Source of the DNA: Chryseosolibacter sp044507775
GTDB lineage: Bacteria > Bacteroidota > Bacteroidia > Cytophagales > Cyclobacteriaceae
Reading direction: 5' to 3'
Length of the DNA stretch: 64,000 nucleotides
Assembly: GCA_044507775.1 (NCBI GenBank)
Contig: JBIQIY010000005.1
Span: 62,001 to 126,000 of the forward strand
Shown piece by piece: positions 19,034-28,294 of this stretch (positions are counted from its first letter, which is position 1; each line of letters starts with the position of its first letter). The notes beneath the pieces are model-generated. The model was not told the DNA's origin, did not search any database, and was given only the letters and a program-made list of their open reading frames with translations. A program made the position numbers and the translations under genes.

Positions 19034-20461
19034 ATGCAGGAACACAAATACGTGGAGGTCGCCGACCGGATTGAAGCACAGATCGAAAAGCAAATCCTGA
19101 AAGTCGGCGACAAGCTCCTTTCCGTACGCGCGCTCAGCAAAGAGCAGGGCATCAGCCTGAGCACCGCTTTCCAGGCGTATTATTCGCTGGAAAGCAAAGG
19201 CCTCATTGAAGCCCGCCCACAGTCAGGATACTACGTGAAGTTTTCCCGGAATCATATCCTGGACCTTCCGCAAGTATGCGACCCACCCGATGACGCCATG
19301 CCCGTCAGTGTTGACGAGATGATCAACAATGTCTACATGGATTTCAACAACCGCAATATCCTCAGTTTCTCGATGGGTGCTCCAGCCGTGGAGTTACTCC
19401 CGACGGCGAAGCTGAACAAGGCCGTGATGCATGCATTGCGCGAGTCGAAGTCCAGCTGCCTCCACTACGAGCACGTACAGGGAAACCTGCTGCTGCGCCG
19501 GCAGATCGCGCGACAGGCGTTCAACTGGGGAGGCACGCCTTCCGAAGACGACATCGTTGTGACCGCGGGAGCAGTCGAGGCAATGTCGTTGTGTGTCAAG
19601 GCAATCACGAACCCCGGTGATGCGATTGCGATCGAAAGTCCAACTTACTTTGCCATCTTCCAGGTGATGGAGAGTCACGGACTGAAAGTGGTGGAGATTC
19701 CCACCGACCCCGTCACCGGAATAGACCTCGATTACCTGGAACAGGCGATTCCGCGATTTGATATCAAGGCGTGCCTGTTTGTGAACAACTTCAACAACCC
19801 CCTGGGTAGCTGCATGCCGGACGACAGGAAGAAACAGCTCGTGGACATGCTGGCGAAGAAACACATTCCACTGATCGAGGATGATATTTATGGCGAGCTG
19901 TATTTTGGAAAGACACGACCCAAGACCTGCAAGACTTACGACAAACACGGGTTAGTATTGCACTGCGCATCCTTTTCGAAATCGCTGGCGCCGGGCTTTC
20001 GGATCGGATGGGCGATACCCGGAAGGTTTAAGGATCGGGTGATCAGCCTGAAGCGCATGCATACAGTGTCGACCAACACGTTGACGCAGGCGGCAGTAGC
20101 CAACTTTCTCAGCAATGGAAGGTTCGAGCTTCACCTTCGTCATCTGCGCAAGGCACTGCACACCCAGTCGCTTCGATATCTTCAGGCAGTGTCGGAGTAT
20201 TTCCCCGATGATACACGTGTTACGCGACCCCAGGGAGGCTTCACCCTATGGATCGAGATGAACAAACGGGTGAACGCCTACAAGCTTCACAAGCGCGCGC
20301 TGAAGCACAATATCGGAATTGCGCCAGGGCAGATCTTTTCTTCGCAGGGCCGTTTTGAAAACTGTTTTCGGATCAGCTACGGAGAACCGTGGAGCGAGGG
20401 AATAGGGCAGGGGTTGCAGACGCTGGGGAAGTTAATTCAAGATTTGAAATTGAAAATTTAG
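19034..20461 (+). CDS. MocR-type (GntR-HTH plus aminotransferase fold) transcription regulator
   Basis: 475 residues. A GntR winged helix-turn-helix fills about residues 5-72 (LLSVRALSKEQGISLSTAFQAYYSLESKG, split around the recognition helix). A class I aminotransferase fold follows, with NFNNPLGSCMPDD and the PLP-lysine motif SFSKSLAPGFRIGW (Lys316). MocR regulators bind PLP and often control vitamin B6, amino-acid or amine metabolism; some control nearby catabolic genes. Its own promoter is recognisable 21 bp upstream, and it is co-directional with the sugar-acid genes. Whether it controls them is unproven. The coding end is followed by a palindromic repeat cluster. Confidence 0.9.
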   Translation: MQEHKYVEVADRIEAQIEKQILKVGDKLLSVRALSKEQGISLSTAFQAYYSLESKGLIEARPQSGYYVKFSRNHILDLPQVCDPPDDAMPVSVDEMINNVYMDFNNRNILSFSMGAPAVELLPTAKLNKAVMHALRESKSSCLHYEHVQGNLLLRRQIARQAFNWGGTPSEDDIVVTAGAVEAMSLCVKAITNPGDAIAIESPTYFAIFQVMESHGLKVVEIPTDPVTGIDLDYLEQAIPRFDIKACLFVNNFNNPLGSCMPDDRKKQLVDMLAKKHIPLIEDDIYGELYFGKTRPKTCKTYDKHGLVLHCASFSKSLAPGFRIGWAIPGRFKDRVISLKRMHTVSTNTLTQAAVANFLSNGRFELHLRHLRKALHTQSLRYLQAVSEYFPDDTRVTRPQGGFTLWIEMNKRVNAYKLHKRALKHNIGIAPGQIFSSQGRFENCFRISYGEPWSEGIGQGLQTLGKLIQDLKLKI

Positions 20462-20524
20462 AATTGGGCGCAGGTTGGGATGACGTGGAGGAATGTGATT
20501 GCAACTCATGGTGCGTCTCCCATT

Positions 20525-20897
20525 AAACCCCTCCAGGGTTTTGGATTGGTTTGGTGAGCCCCACATTGCATGTGGGGCTATTCATGTTGGACACCTGCCG
20601 GTGTCAGATGCAGCTCGCGTTGATGCGCTCCGTAATCAGTACTGGATGAAGGGCTACAACTGTGTCGTGATGCTGTTAACCCCATATTGCGTGTGAGGCT
20701 TTCAGTTGGTCCCGAGTGCACAACTTGTACAGGGATGAGATGTGCACCTCGGTGATGCCACATGCACATGGAGGTCAGATGTGCAACACTTTGAATACAG
20801 GTGCCGAACCCCGAATGGGGTTAAATCCTTGAATAGCCCCACGTGTAAACGTGGGGTCGATGATCGAGAGCTATTCAACCCTGGAAGGGTTGAATAG
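20525..20897. repeat. Cluster of palindromic (REP/BIME-like) repeats
   Basis: The 513-bp gap between convergent genes carries no gene but at least six perfect or near-perfect hairpins: AACCC/GGGTT (20526-20540), AGCCCCACA/TGTGGGGCT (20557-20579), GACACC/GGTGTC (20590-20605), AACCCC/GGGGTT (20807-20822), CCCCACGT/ACGTGGGG (20837-20856, offset loop) and CTATTCAACCC/GGGTTGAATAG (20871-20897). The themes 'AACCC..GGGTT' and 'GCCCCAC..GTGGGGC' alternate, as in composite REP elements of Bacteroidota. Position 3' of both neighbours fits a bidirectional transcription end. Confidence 0.75.
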
Positions 20898-20974
20898 AAT
20901 CATCACTATGGCGACAATCTCCCAAAGCTAAAACCAATTTGAGTTCGGCGGTCTTGCTCCCATCGCGCGATGGG

Positions 20975-21838
20975 TTAGTCTACTCCCAGGTCCGCGCCAT
21001 CCGAAATGATCAGCAAAAGCTCTTTCACCTCTTCCGCTTTTTCGTGTTCACCGATTTTATCGAATGACATGATGAGGTTTCGCAGGACTCGTCTGACGAT
21101 ATCGAGGTTGGAACACGGCTCGAAGAATGAACTCTGCGGTGTCAGGTGCAACTCGTTGATGTAGTTCTCAATATCCTGCTTCGAGAAGATCAAGCCCTTG
21201 TTGAAAGCGTTGATGTAAAACTGGTTGTGGCGGTCGTCCTTGTATGTGAGCACAAACAGGTTTGGGAGGTTGACGCCGTAAACCGGGAGCTTGAGTTTCT
21301 GAGCCACCAGCATGTAGATCACGCAAAGGGTTATGGGATTGCCCTTGCGCGTTTCGAGCACAATGTTGATCATCGAATTTCCGGGGCTGTGAAAATTCTT
21401 TGTGTTGGCGCCGAATTTGAGTTTGCTGAACAGGACGCTGTTGATAACTTTTACCTGGTCAAAAGGATACAGATCCGGCTTGAACTCAAGCCACGTTTCA
21501 TAGTAAAGCTGCTCGAGTTCCTGCCGCAGCTTGAGTTGTTCGATATCCGGATATTGATATGTCGCGATAAGCCACATACCGGTGAGGAGGTCGTGCTCCT
21601 CGGCCTCATACCATTCGCGGAGCCGCTCCTTCAGCAGTTCGTACTGAAGCGTGTGAATGAGGTCTTCTATCCGCCGCTGCACCTGTGAGTTGAAGTTGCT
21701 CTCCCACTCCTCTTCCAGAAACGGTATTACCTGCGTTCCCAGTGAGAGGATCTTTTCCTGGACGTGCGTGACTATTTGTTCGTCGTCATCATCCAGCAAC
21801 GAGATGAGCGCCTTGAATTCTTTGGTTTCCATTCCCAT
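20975..21838 (-). CDS. SirB1/transglutaminase-like family protein
   Basis: 287 residues. The conserved centre, NFHSPGNSMINIVLETRKG followed by NPITLCVIYMLVAQKLKLPV and YGVNLPNLFVL, is the SirB1/Transglut_core2 (PF13369) signature. The N-terminal third is helical, with acidic stretches, and resembles HEAT-like repeats common in Bacteroidota versions. The cysteine in ITLCVIY occupies the nucleophile position of the papain/transglutaminase fold, but the biochemical role of SirB1 proteins is not established. It is cytosolic. Alternative starts at 21838 and 21832 differ by two codons. Confidence 0.85.
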   Translation of the reverse strand: MGMETKEFKALISLLDDDDEQIVTHVQEKILSLGTQVIPFLEEEWESNFNSQVQRRIEDLIHTLQYELLKERLREWYEAEEHDLLTGMWLIATYQYPDIEQLKLRQELEQLYYETWLEFKPDLYPFDQVKVINSVLFSKLKFGANTKNFHSPGNSMINIVLETRKGNPITLCVIYMLVAQKLKLPVYGVNLPNLFVLTYKDDRHNQFYINAFNKGLIFSKQDIENYINELHLTPQSSFFEPCSNLDIVRRVLRNLIMSFDKIGEHEKAEEVKELLLIISDGADLGVD

Positions 21839-21900
21839 AATTACTCATTGCTTCCGGCATGAAGGTAAAGATTTTCTTTCGAACTGAAGAAATCCAGGCC

Positions 21901-23535
21901 TTATGTTTGAATAACACCGACGTTGAACTTTTCCACCGGCGCGTGATTAGCGGCTTCAATTCCCATGGAAATTATTTTCCGTGTCTCCATCGGATCGATG
22001 ATGCCATCGATCCAGAGGCGCGAAGCGGCGTAATATGGATTTAACTTTTGATTATACTGGTCGGTGATTTCTGCAAGGAGCGCGCTCTCTTCTTCCGGCG
22101 TGATTTTCTTGCCCTGGTTCTTCAGCGCATTTACGCGGATCTGCACGAGCGTCTTGGCGGCGGAGGATCCGCTCATGACGGCGATCTGCGCGGTAGGCCA
22201 CGCGAAAATCAAGCGCGGGTCGTAGGCTTTACCGCACATCGCATAATTCCCGGCGCCGTATGAGTTACCAATGATGATGGTAAACTTGGGCACCGTAGAA
22301 TTCGCCATCGCATTCACCATCTTCGCGCCGTCTTTGATGATTCCTCCGTGCTCGGCTTTACTGCCCACCATGAATCCACTAACATCCTGCAGGAACAGCA
22401 ACGGAATTTTGCGCTGATTGCAATTCATGATGAAGCGCGCCGCCTTGTCAGCGGAATCGGAGTATATAACACCGCCCATCTGCATTTCGCCCTTCCTGGT
22501 CTTGACAACCTTGCGTTGGTTCGCGATGATGCCAATAGCCCACCCGTCGATTCGGGCGACGCCGCAGAGCAACGTCTTACCGTATAGCTCTTTGTATTCC
22601 TCGAACTCAGAATTATCAACGAGTCTCTTGATGATCTCGAGAGTATCGTACGGCTTCACCCGATCGCCGGGAAGAAGTCCGTACAGATCCTGGGGATTTT
22701 CAGCGGGCTCTGCTGGTTGCTGGCGATTGAAACCCGTCAAAGGATGAGGACCGAATTTTGCAAAGAGCGAGCGGATGTATTCGAGACATGCTTCGTCGTT
22801 CGGGAACTTGTTGTCAGTGACACCGGATATTTCGCAGTGGGTAGTGGCGCCTCCCAGTGTTTCGTTGTCGATCTGTTCGCCAATTGCAGCTTTGACTAAA
22901 TACGAACCTGCGAGAAAGATCGATCCGGTTTTATCGACGATCATGGCTTCATCCGACATGATGGGGAGGTAAGCTCCTCCGGCAACACAACTGCCCATGA
23001 TGGCCGCGATTTGGATGATTCCCATGGACGACATCTTGGCGTTGTTGCGAAACTGACGGCCGAAGTGTTCTTTGTCGGGGAAGATCTCGTCTTGCATGGG
23101 AAGGAAGACGCCGGCGCTGTCGACGAGATACACGATGGGCAGGTAGTTCTCCATCGCAATTTCCTGAGCGCGCAGATTTTTTTTGGCCGTAATCGGAAAC
23201 CACGCACCGGCCTTGACAGTGGCATCGTTGGCGACGATCACACACTGCCTTCCATGAATATACCCAATGCCGGTCACGACCCCTCCGCCGGGACAACCTC
23301 CCACGTCTTCGTACATACCGTCACCCGCGAGGAGGCCGATTTCCAGAAAGTGTGAATCGCTGTCGACAAGGTGCTGGATACGTTCGCGTGCCGTGAGTTT
23401 TCCGCGCTGATGTTGTTCCTCGATCTTCTTCTCACCACCGCCCAGGCGTGTCTTTTTTTCTCTCGTATGAAGTTGGAAGACGAGTTGCCTCATCTGGTCT
23501 TCATTCTTATTAAATTCCAAATCTGCTTTCGTCAT
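21901..23535 (-). CDS. Acyl-CoA carboxylase beta (carboxyltransferase) subunit, methylcrotonyl-CoA type
   Basis: 544 residues, full length for the family. Crotonase-like N- and C-halves carry GGVVTGIGYIHGRQCVIVAND, PIVYLVDSAGVFLPMQDEIF, the oxyanion region MGSCVAGGAYLPIMSDEA, LGGATTHCEISGVTD, and in the C-half GNSYGAGNYAMCGKAYDPR. These blocks are closest to the methylcrotonyl-CoA carboxylase beta subunit (leucine degradation); propionyl-CoA or a broader acyl-CoA specificity is possible. It transfers the carboxyl group from biotin on a separate alpha subunit, which is not in this window. It follows the MCE gene by 44 bp on the same strand, but there is no clear functional link to it. Confidence 0.92.
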   Translation of the reverse strand: MTKADLEFNKNEDQMRQLVFQLHTREKKTRLGGGEKKIEEQHQRGKLTARERIQHLVDSDSHFLEIGLLAGDGMYEDVGGCPGGGVVTGIGYIHGRQCVIVANDATVKAGAWFPITAKKNLRAQEIAMENYLPIVYLVDSAGVFLPMQDEIFPDKEHFGRQFRNNAKMSSMGIIQIAAIMGSCVAGGAYLPIMSDEAMIVDKTGSIFLAGSYLVKAAIGEQIDNETLGGATTHCEISGVTDNKFPNDEACLEYIRSLFAKFGPHPLTGFNRQQPAEPAENPQDLYGLLPGDRVKPYDTLEIIKRLVDNSEFEEYKELYGKTLLCGVARIDGWAIGIIANQRKVVKTRKGEMQMGGVIYSDSADKAARFIMNCNQRKIPLLFLQDVSGFMVGSKAEHGGIIKDGAKMVNAMANSTVPKFTIIIGNSYGAGNYAMCGKAYDPRLIFAWPTAQIAVMSGSSAAKTLVQIRVNALKNQGKKITPEEESALLAEITDQYNQKLNPYYAASRLWIDGIIDPMETRKIISMGIEAANHAPVEKFNVGVIQT

Positions 23536-23579
23536 ACCTTTTGATTACATGAAGGCGCGCCGGCGCAGGGAGATACGGC

Positions 23580-24542
23580 TTAGTTGCTGTTCTCCTTTTT
23601 CTTGCGCTTTTCCAGATCCCGTTCTATTCTTTTCCGGCTTTTTCCGAGGGGCGCCAGGAAGTGTTTGGGGTTTGCATTGAAGTGGTTGGCCAGGGAGTCG
23701 AGGTTTTGCAGAAGACTGTTCAGGTTGTTGTACAACGAATCTTCCGTCATCAGCTTGCTGGCGGTGTTGTCGCCGCGGTTAAGAGCGGTAAGAGTCTCGT
23801 TTAACTTGGTAAGCGATTGCTGCGCTTTGGTGATTGTACCGTTGAGCTCCAGTCTTTTCAAAGAGTCGGAAATGACCTTAAAATTTTGCAACGTAGGCTT
23901 GAGATCAGTCAATGTTGTATTGAGGTTCTTGCCGACTTCGTTGAAGGTTCCGGTCACGGTGCCGACTTTTCCATTCAGGTTGGCTATGGTGTAATTGAGC
24001 TGCTTGGGCGTCGACTGGAGGTCCTCTAGCATGTTGTTGACCAGGGAAGCGCTGACATGAAGAGTGTCCAGTATCGAGTTGAGTTTGCGCAGCGTGGTTT
24101 GCAGGTTCGCCGCTACCGGCTCGGCGTTTTCAGCGATGAAGTCGGAGATGCCTTTCGCAATCTCTGAGCGGATCGTGTCTTCGGGCTGCAGTCGTTCGCC
24201 AGTCTTGCCCACCACAAGCTGGATAAATCGCCCCCCAAGCAGTTCACCATTCAACACGGCGAGTGAGCTTTCTGTGACGATAATGTCGGAGTCGATGGAC
24301 AATTCAACCAGCACGCGATCCTTTTTTTGCTGGATAATGATGTCGCTGACCCGTCCAACGGCGTAACCATTCAGGAATATCTGGTTGGACTCCGTTAGTT
24401 TGTCGACGTTCTTATAGATGGCGTAGTACTTGTAGTCAGAAGACAGGAAGTCGATTCCCTTCAAAAAATTGAAGCCAAAGTAAAGTAATACGATGGCTGA
24501 GATCATGAACAGGCCAACCTTGACTTCTTTCGAGAATTTCAT
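23580..24542 (-). CDS. MCE/MlaD-family phospholipid-transport substrate-binding protein
   Basis: 320 residues: one N-terminal membrane anchor (about 8-27), one MCE domain (about 38-115; NQIFLNGYAVGRVSDI and GELLGGRFIQLVVG), then a long helical/coiled region and a basic tail rich in K/R. This is the architecture of MlaD-like proteins that form periplasmic hexamers carrying phospholipids between membranes, working with an ABC transporter encoded elsewhere. It is 40 bp downstream of the amidase gene and near divergent lptD, an envelope-biogenesis neighbourhood. Confidence 0.9.
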   Translation of the reverse strand: MKFSKEVKVGLFMISAIVLLYFGFNFLKGIDFLSSDYKYYAIYKNVDKLTESNQIFLNGYAVGRVSDIIIQQKKDRVLVELSIDSDIIVTESSLAVLNGELLGGRFIQLVVGKTGERLQPEDTIRSEIAKGISDFIAENAEPVAANLQTTLRKLNSILDTLHVSASLVNNMLEDLQSTPKQLNYTIANLNGKVGTVTGTFNEVGKNLNTTLTDLKPTLQNFKVISDSLKRLELNGTITKAQQSLTKLNETLTALNRGDNTASKLMTEDSLYNNLNSLLQNLDSLANHFNANPKHFLAPLGKSRKRIERDLEKRKKKENSN

Positions 24543-24582
24543 TCGTAGGGTAATGGTTTGAAAAGTAAAATCCCTTTGGCGG

Positions 24583-25485
24583 TCAATTTATAGATTCTAC
24601 CTCACTTTTGTATTCTTTAAACGCCCTATATATGCCGGAAGCAATGAGGTCCTGGCCCCGTTCCTGAGCTAAGAATTCTTCTTCGGTCGGATGGGAGAGA
24701 AAACCGGTTTCAATGAGTACGCTGGGCATGGTTGTTCGCCATAAGACCACGAATCCGGCTTGTTTGACCCCCCGGCTGTGCCTTCCAACCCGGTGCTTGA
24801 ACTGATCTTCCACTTTTTGGGCAAATAACAGGCTGCTTTCCTGATAGGCTTTCTGAGTAAGGGAAAACAGGATATAGGATTCCGGGCTATCGGGATCGAA
24901 TCCCTCATACCGTTCCTTGTAATTCTCGTCCATGAGGATCACCGAGTTCTCGCGTTTGGCCACCTCGAAGTTGCTTTCATCCTTATGAAGACCCATCACA
25001 TAAGTCTCCGTGCCAGTGGCCTTACCCCCTGGCATCGAGTTGGCGTGAATGCATATAAAGAGGTCGGCATTGGCGTGATTGGCGATATTAGCGCGCTCAT
25101 CCAGGGAGATGTAGGTATCCGTTTTGCGGGTGTAGATGACCTTTACCCCCGGCACGTTTTGCTCGATATAATGACCGACCTTCAGTGCGATCTTCAGTGC
25201 TACGTCTTTTTCCAGGATTTTCTTACCACGTGTTCCGGAATCCTTTCCCCCGTGGCCGGCGTCGATGACGACGACATCCACCTTGAATTCAGGGGGGGTG
25301 ATGTAGGTGCTCGATGAGTTTAGCAGGGTTATTGCTACCAATACCGCTGTTATTCCAATATTCCTCAAGGGCCGTACAATGTTAAATGGATTTGCAATAC
25401 CTTTGCCCAAAATTGTAAATTTTTCGCTAAAACGTAAAGATTTTACTATCAATTCGGGGATTGTGCGGCATTCTTTACTTTTCAT
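24583..25485 (-). CDS. N-acetylmuramoyl-L-alanine amidase (Ami_3)
   Basis: 300 residues from the ATG at 25485. The zinc amidase domain occupies about residues 69-290: VVIDAGHGGKDSG (first Zn His), DERANIANHANADLFICIHAN (split; second Zn ligand and His) and VLIETGFLSHPTEEEF (catalytic Glu). It cleaves the bond between muramic acid and stem peptide during cell division. A hydrophobic export segment lies at about residues 44-60. The ATG at 25485 would make the first 35 codons overlap the divergent lptD start; a TTG at 25368 gives a shorter, more typical signal peptide, so the start is uncertain. It probably heads an operon with the MCE gene. Confidence 0.9.
   Translation of the reverse strand: MKSKECRTIPELIVKSLRFSEKFTILGKGIANPFNIVRPLRNIGITAVLVAITLLNSSSTYITPPEFKVDVVVIDAGHGGKDSGTRGKKILEKDVALKIALKVGHYIEQNVPGVKVIYTRKTDTYISLDERANIANHANADLFICIHANSMPGGKATGTETYVMGLHKDESNFEVAKRENSVILMDENYKERYEGFDPDSPESYILFSLTQKAYQESSLLFAQKVEDQFKHRVGRHSRGVKQAGFVVLWRTTMPSVLIETGFLSHPTEEEFLAQERGQDLIASGIYRAFKEYKSEVESIN
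25391..25423 (+). promoter_or_regulatory. Candidate promoter for lptD
   Basis: TTTG at 25391-25394 and TAAATTTT at 25416-25423, spacer 21 bp, fit the TTTG / TAnnTTTG consensus except for the last base of the -7 box. It lies 39 bp before the proposed GTG start of lptD. If it is correct, the upstream ATG at 25379 would not be transcribed. Confidence 0.4.
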
Positions 25486-28201
25486 CGGCGTATTTCTTTT
25501 CGCAGCGTTTTCTACAGTCGCTCAGGTTGAAAATCCTATAAAAAATCCTGCCGGAACCCTGCCCGTACGTGAGGATTCCCTCTCGGTTCCTTCCGACACG
25601 ATTCCTGACCGCTCCGACAGCGTGAACGTTGTTTCTGATTCTCTGAATATTCAGAACGATACGATCCCGCCAAAGGGCGATATAGAGACCACCATCAACT
25701 ATACTGCCAGAGATTCCATCCGCGTAAGCGTCGACGGCAAGCTCATCTGGCTGTACGGAGAAGCCAAAATAACGTATGGCGAAATCGAGCTGGAGGCCGA
25801 GGAGATCACCATCGACTACGGCAACAACACGATGACGGCGCACGGGATCCGGGACTCGCTGGGGAACAGGATCGGCTTTCCAGTCTTCAAAAACGGGGCG
25901 GAGCTCTACGAAACGAAAGACATCGTCTACAACTTCAAGACCGGGAGGGCCCGCATCACGGAGGTCGTAACGCAGCAGGGCGAACAAATCCTCCACGGCG
26001 AGACGGTCTTTAAGAACGAAGATGACGAGTTGCTTAGTATTCACAACCGTTTCACTACCTGCAACCTCGAGCATCCCCATTTCGCTATCATTTCAACAAA
26101 AACAAAAGCCATTCCCAACGACAAGATTGTTTCAGGACCGTTTTACGTAGAGTTCAACGACATCCCGCTCCCCGCCGGGTTTTTGTTCGGAATGTTCCCG
26201 GCGCAACGCGAAAGCAAATCGGGCATTATCTTTCCGAGCTATGGCGAAGAACGGCGAAGGGGCTTTAACTTCCGGGGTGGAGGATACTTTTTCGACATCA
26301 GTGAGTACATCAAGCTTGCGGTTACGGGTGACATTTATTCAAAAGGAGGACACGCCATCTACGCGAATTCTTCTTATATGAAGCGTTACGCCTACAACGG
26401 CAACTTCAACTTCAGCTATTCCAAGAACAGGCTGGGAGAGAATATCGAAGATAAAAATATTTCGAACGACTTCCGGCTGACCTGGAGTCATTCGCCTCAG
26501 AGCAAGGGCACCGGAAGGTTTGCCGCCTCGGTGAACGCGGCGACGGCTACGTTCAACCAGAACAACAACCTTATGTATGGAAGTATCAATGAGCTTTCTT
26601 CCAACAGTCTAAGCAACATCAGCACCAAGCTGAGCTCGAACGTTTCCTACAGCAAGCGCTTTGCCGGTACACCTTTTTCCATGGGTATAAACCTTAGCCA
26701 CAGCCAGGATCTTCAAACGCGCCTCGTCGATTTGCCGCTGCCGAATCTCAGTGTGAACATGACCAATCTTTACCCGTTCCAACGGAAGGGCAAGACGTCA
26801 ATCCTTGACAATTTCTCCATCGGTTACAGCATGACAGCGACGAACCGGATCACGAACAATCTCGGTCGAATCAATCCCGAATCGCAGCGAGACAGCATTG
26901 CGGCATTTACGTTCGACAATCTTCCTTTGTTTTTGAGGAATGGCCGCAAGGGGATCCGCCATTCAATACCGCTTTCTTACTCCTTCAAGTTCCTGCGATT
27001 TTTCACGATGTCGCCTTCCGTTAACTACGAGGAGAAGTGGTATTTCGAAAAGCTGAACTGGCATTATGTACAGGATGAGAAAACCGGAAACTATGTGGCT
27101 AAGGCCGATACCGTGCGAGGGTTCAACCGGATTTCCAACTACAGCATGAGCGTGGGACTGAATACGCGCGTTTACGGAATGTATTTTTTCAAGAGCGGAA
27201 AAGTAAAGGCGATACGCCATGTGATCAACCCGAGTATTTCGTTCGGATTAACGCCCGACTTTTCAAAGAACCCGAACTATTTCAACGTCCTGAACCGACC
27301 GGGCGGGCCGTCAGATGTATATCAGCCAACAGTTGAATACCGGTCGAGGCACGAGGGTTTTGTCTATGGCTCGTCGACAATGGGCCGGGCGGGTTCCATC
27401 GGGTTCGGGATCGGCAACAACGTAGAAATGAAGGTGAAGTCCGAAAAGGATACCGTCGAGAGAAAAGTGATGCTTTTGAACAACCTGTCACTGAGTTCCA
27501 GCTACAACCTGATGGCGGATTCATTCAAGCTTGCGCCGGTCAGTTTGTCGGCGAATACGAATATTCTCGACAATATGATCAACGTGAATTTGTCAGCATC
27601 ACTGGATCCATACAACTACGTTCGTACGACCGACGAAGAAGGAAGGATATCCGAGCGGAGAGTAGACTCCTATGCATGGAAAGGCGGTTCGCTCGGAAGG
27701 ATCACTAACGCAACTCTGGCGCTCAACACAAACCTGAACCCCGACATGCGAAAGAAAGAGAGTAGCACGCGGGAAAAAGTCGGCCAGTCCGATCTTCCGG
27801 AGGAGGACAAGCAGCACATTCTCGCAAACCCGAACGCGTATGTTGATTTTGAAATTCCATGGAGCCTGAACATCGGATACAATCTTAACTATCGGAGGCC
27901 GATCACCCGGGGTGAAGCTCGCATTCGACCTGCGGAGGTTATTCAGACTGTGCAGATCACAGGAGACCTTTCTATTTCGGAGAAGTGGAAGATCACCTAC
28001 AACACGGGCTATCATTTTGAATCAAAGGAGTTCACGCAAACCAATTTCGGTATTTCGCGCGACCTCCACTGCTGGACGATGAACTTTACGTGGGTTCCGT
28101 TCGGCAGATTCCAATCGTATAACTTTACCATTGCCGTGAAAGCATCCGTGCTTCGCGACCTCAAGCTTGAGCGCAGACGGCCGTTCCTGGATAACTTGTA
28201 A
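25463..28201 (+). CDS. lptD: LptD-like LPS-assembly outer-membrane protein
   Basis: 912 residues from GTG 25463, where RHSLLFIGVFLFAAFSTVAQ forms a signal peptide; an in-frame ATG at 25379 would add a 28-residue leader. An OstA/LptA-like beta-jellyroll domain (about residues 75-200; ITYGEIELEAEEITIDYGN and NFKTGRARITEVVTQQGE) precedes the LptD barrel domain, which has GFLFGMFPAQRESKSGIIFP and many alternating aromatic strands. It receives LPS from LptA at the inner face of the outer membrane and inserts it outward. Divergent from the amidase/MCE genes, so a whole envelope cluster shares this intergenic region. Confidence 0.88.
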   Translation: MRHSLLFIGVFLFAAFSTVAQVENPIKNPAGTLPVREDSLSVPSDTIPDRSDSVNVVSDSLNIQNDTIPPKGDIETTINYTARDSIRVSVDGKLIWLYGEAKITYGEIELEAEEITIDYGNNTMTAHGIRDSLGNRIGFPVFKNGAELYETKDIVYNFKTGRARITEVVTQQGEQILHGETVFKNEDDELLSIHNRFTTCNLEHPHFAIISTKTKAIPNDKIVSGPFYVEFNDIPLPAGFLFGMFPAQRESKSGIIFPSYGEERRRGFNFRGGGYFFDISEYIKLAVTGDIYSKGGHAIYANSSYMKRYAYNGNFNFSYSKNRLGENIEDKNISNDFRLTWSHSPQSKGTGRFAASVNAATATFNQNNNLMYGSINELSSNSLSNISTKLSSNVSYSKRFAGTPFSMGINLSHSQDLQTRLVDLPLPNLSVNMTNLYPFQRKGKTSILDNFSIGYSMTATNRITNNLGRINPESQRDSIAAFTFDNLPLFLRNGRKGIRHSIPLSYSFKFLRFFTMSPSVNYEEKWYFEKLNWHYVQDEKTGNYVAKADTVRGFNRISNYSMSVGLNTRVYGMYFFKSGKVKAIRHVINPSISFGLTPDFSKNPNYFNVLNRPGGPSDVYQPTVEYRSRHEGFVYGSSTMGRAGSIGFGIGNNVEMKVKSEKDTVERKVMLLNNLSLSSSYNLMADSFKLAPVSLSANTNILDNMINVNLSASLDPYNYVRTTDEEGRISERRVDSYAWKGGSLGRITNATLALNTNLNPDMRKKESSTREKVGQSDLPEEDKQHILANPNAYVDFEIPWSLNIGYNLNYRRPITRGEARIRPAEVIQTVQITGDLSISEKWKITYNTGYHFESKEFTQTNFGISRDLHCWTMNFTWVPFGRFQSYNFTIAVKASVLRDLKLERRRPFLDNL

Positions 28202-28294
28202 GGGCAGTCGAAGGGATGTCAACGGCATTCAAAACCCTCTCTTTTGTCGATCAAGTCCGCTGACAAAGGTTAGTGTGAACTATAAAACGCGCTT

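Noticed and set aside
20499..20696. 65-codon frame in the palindrome cluster
   Set aside because: It spans hairpin repeats and has no protein-like pattern.
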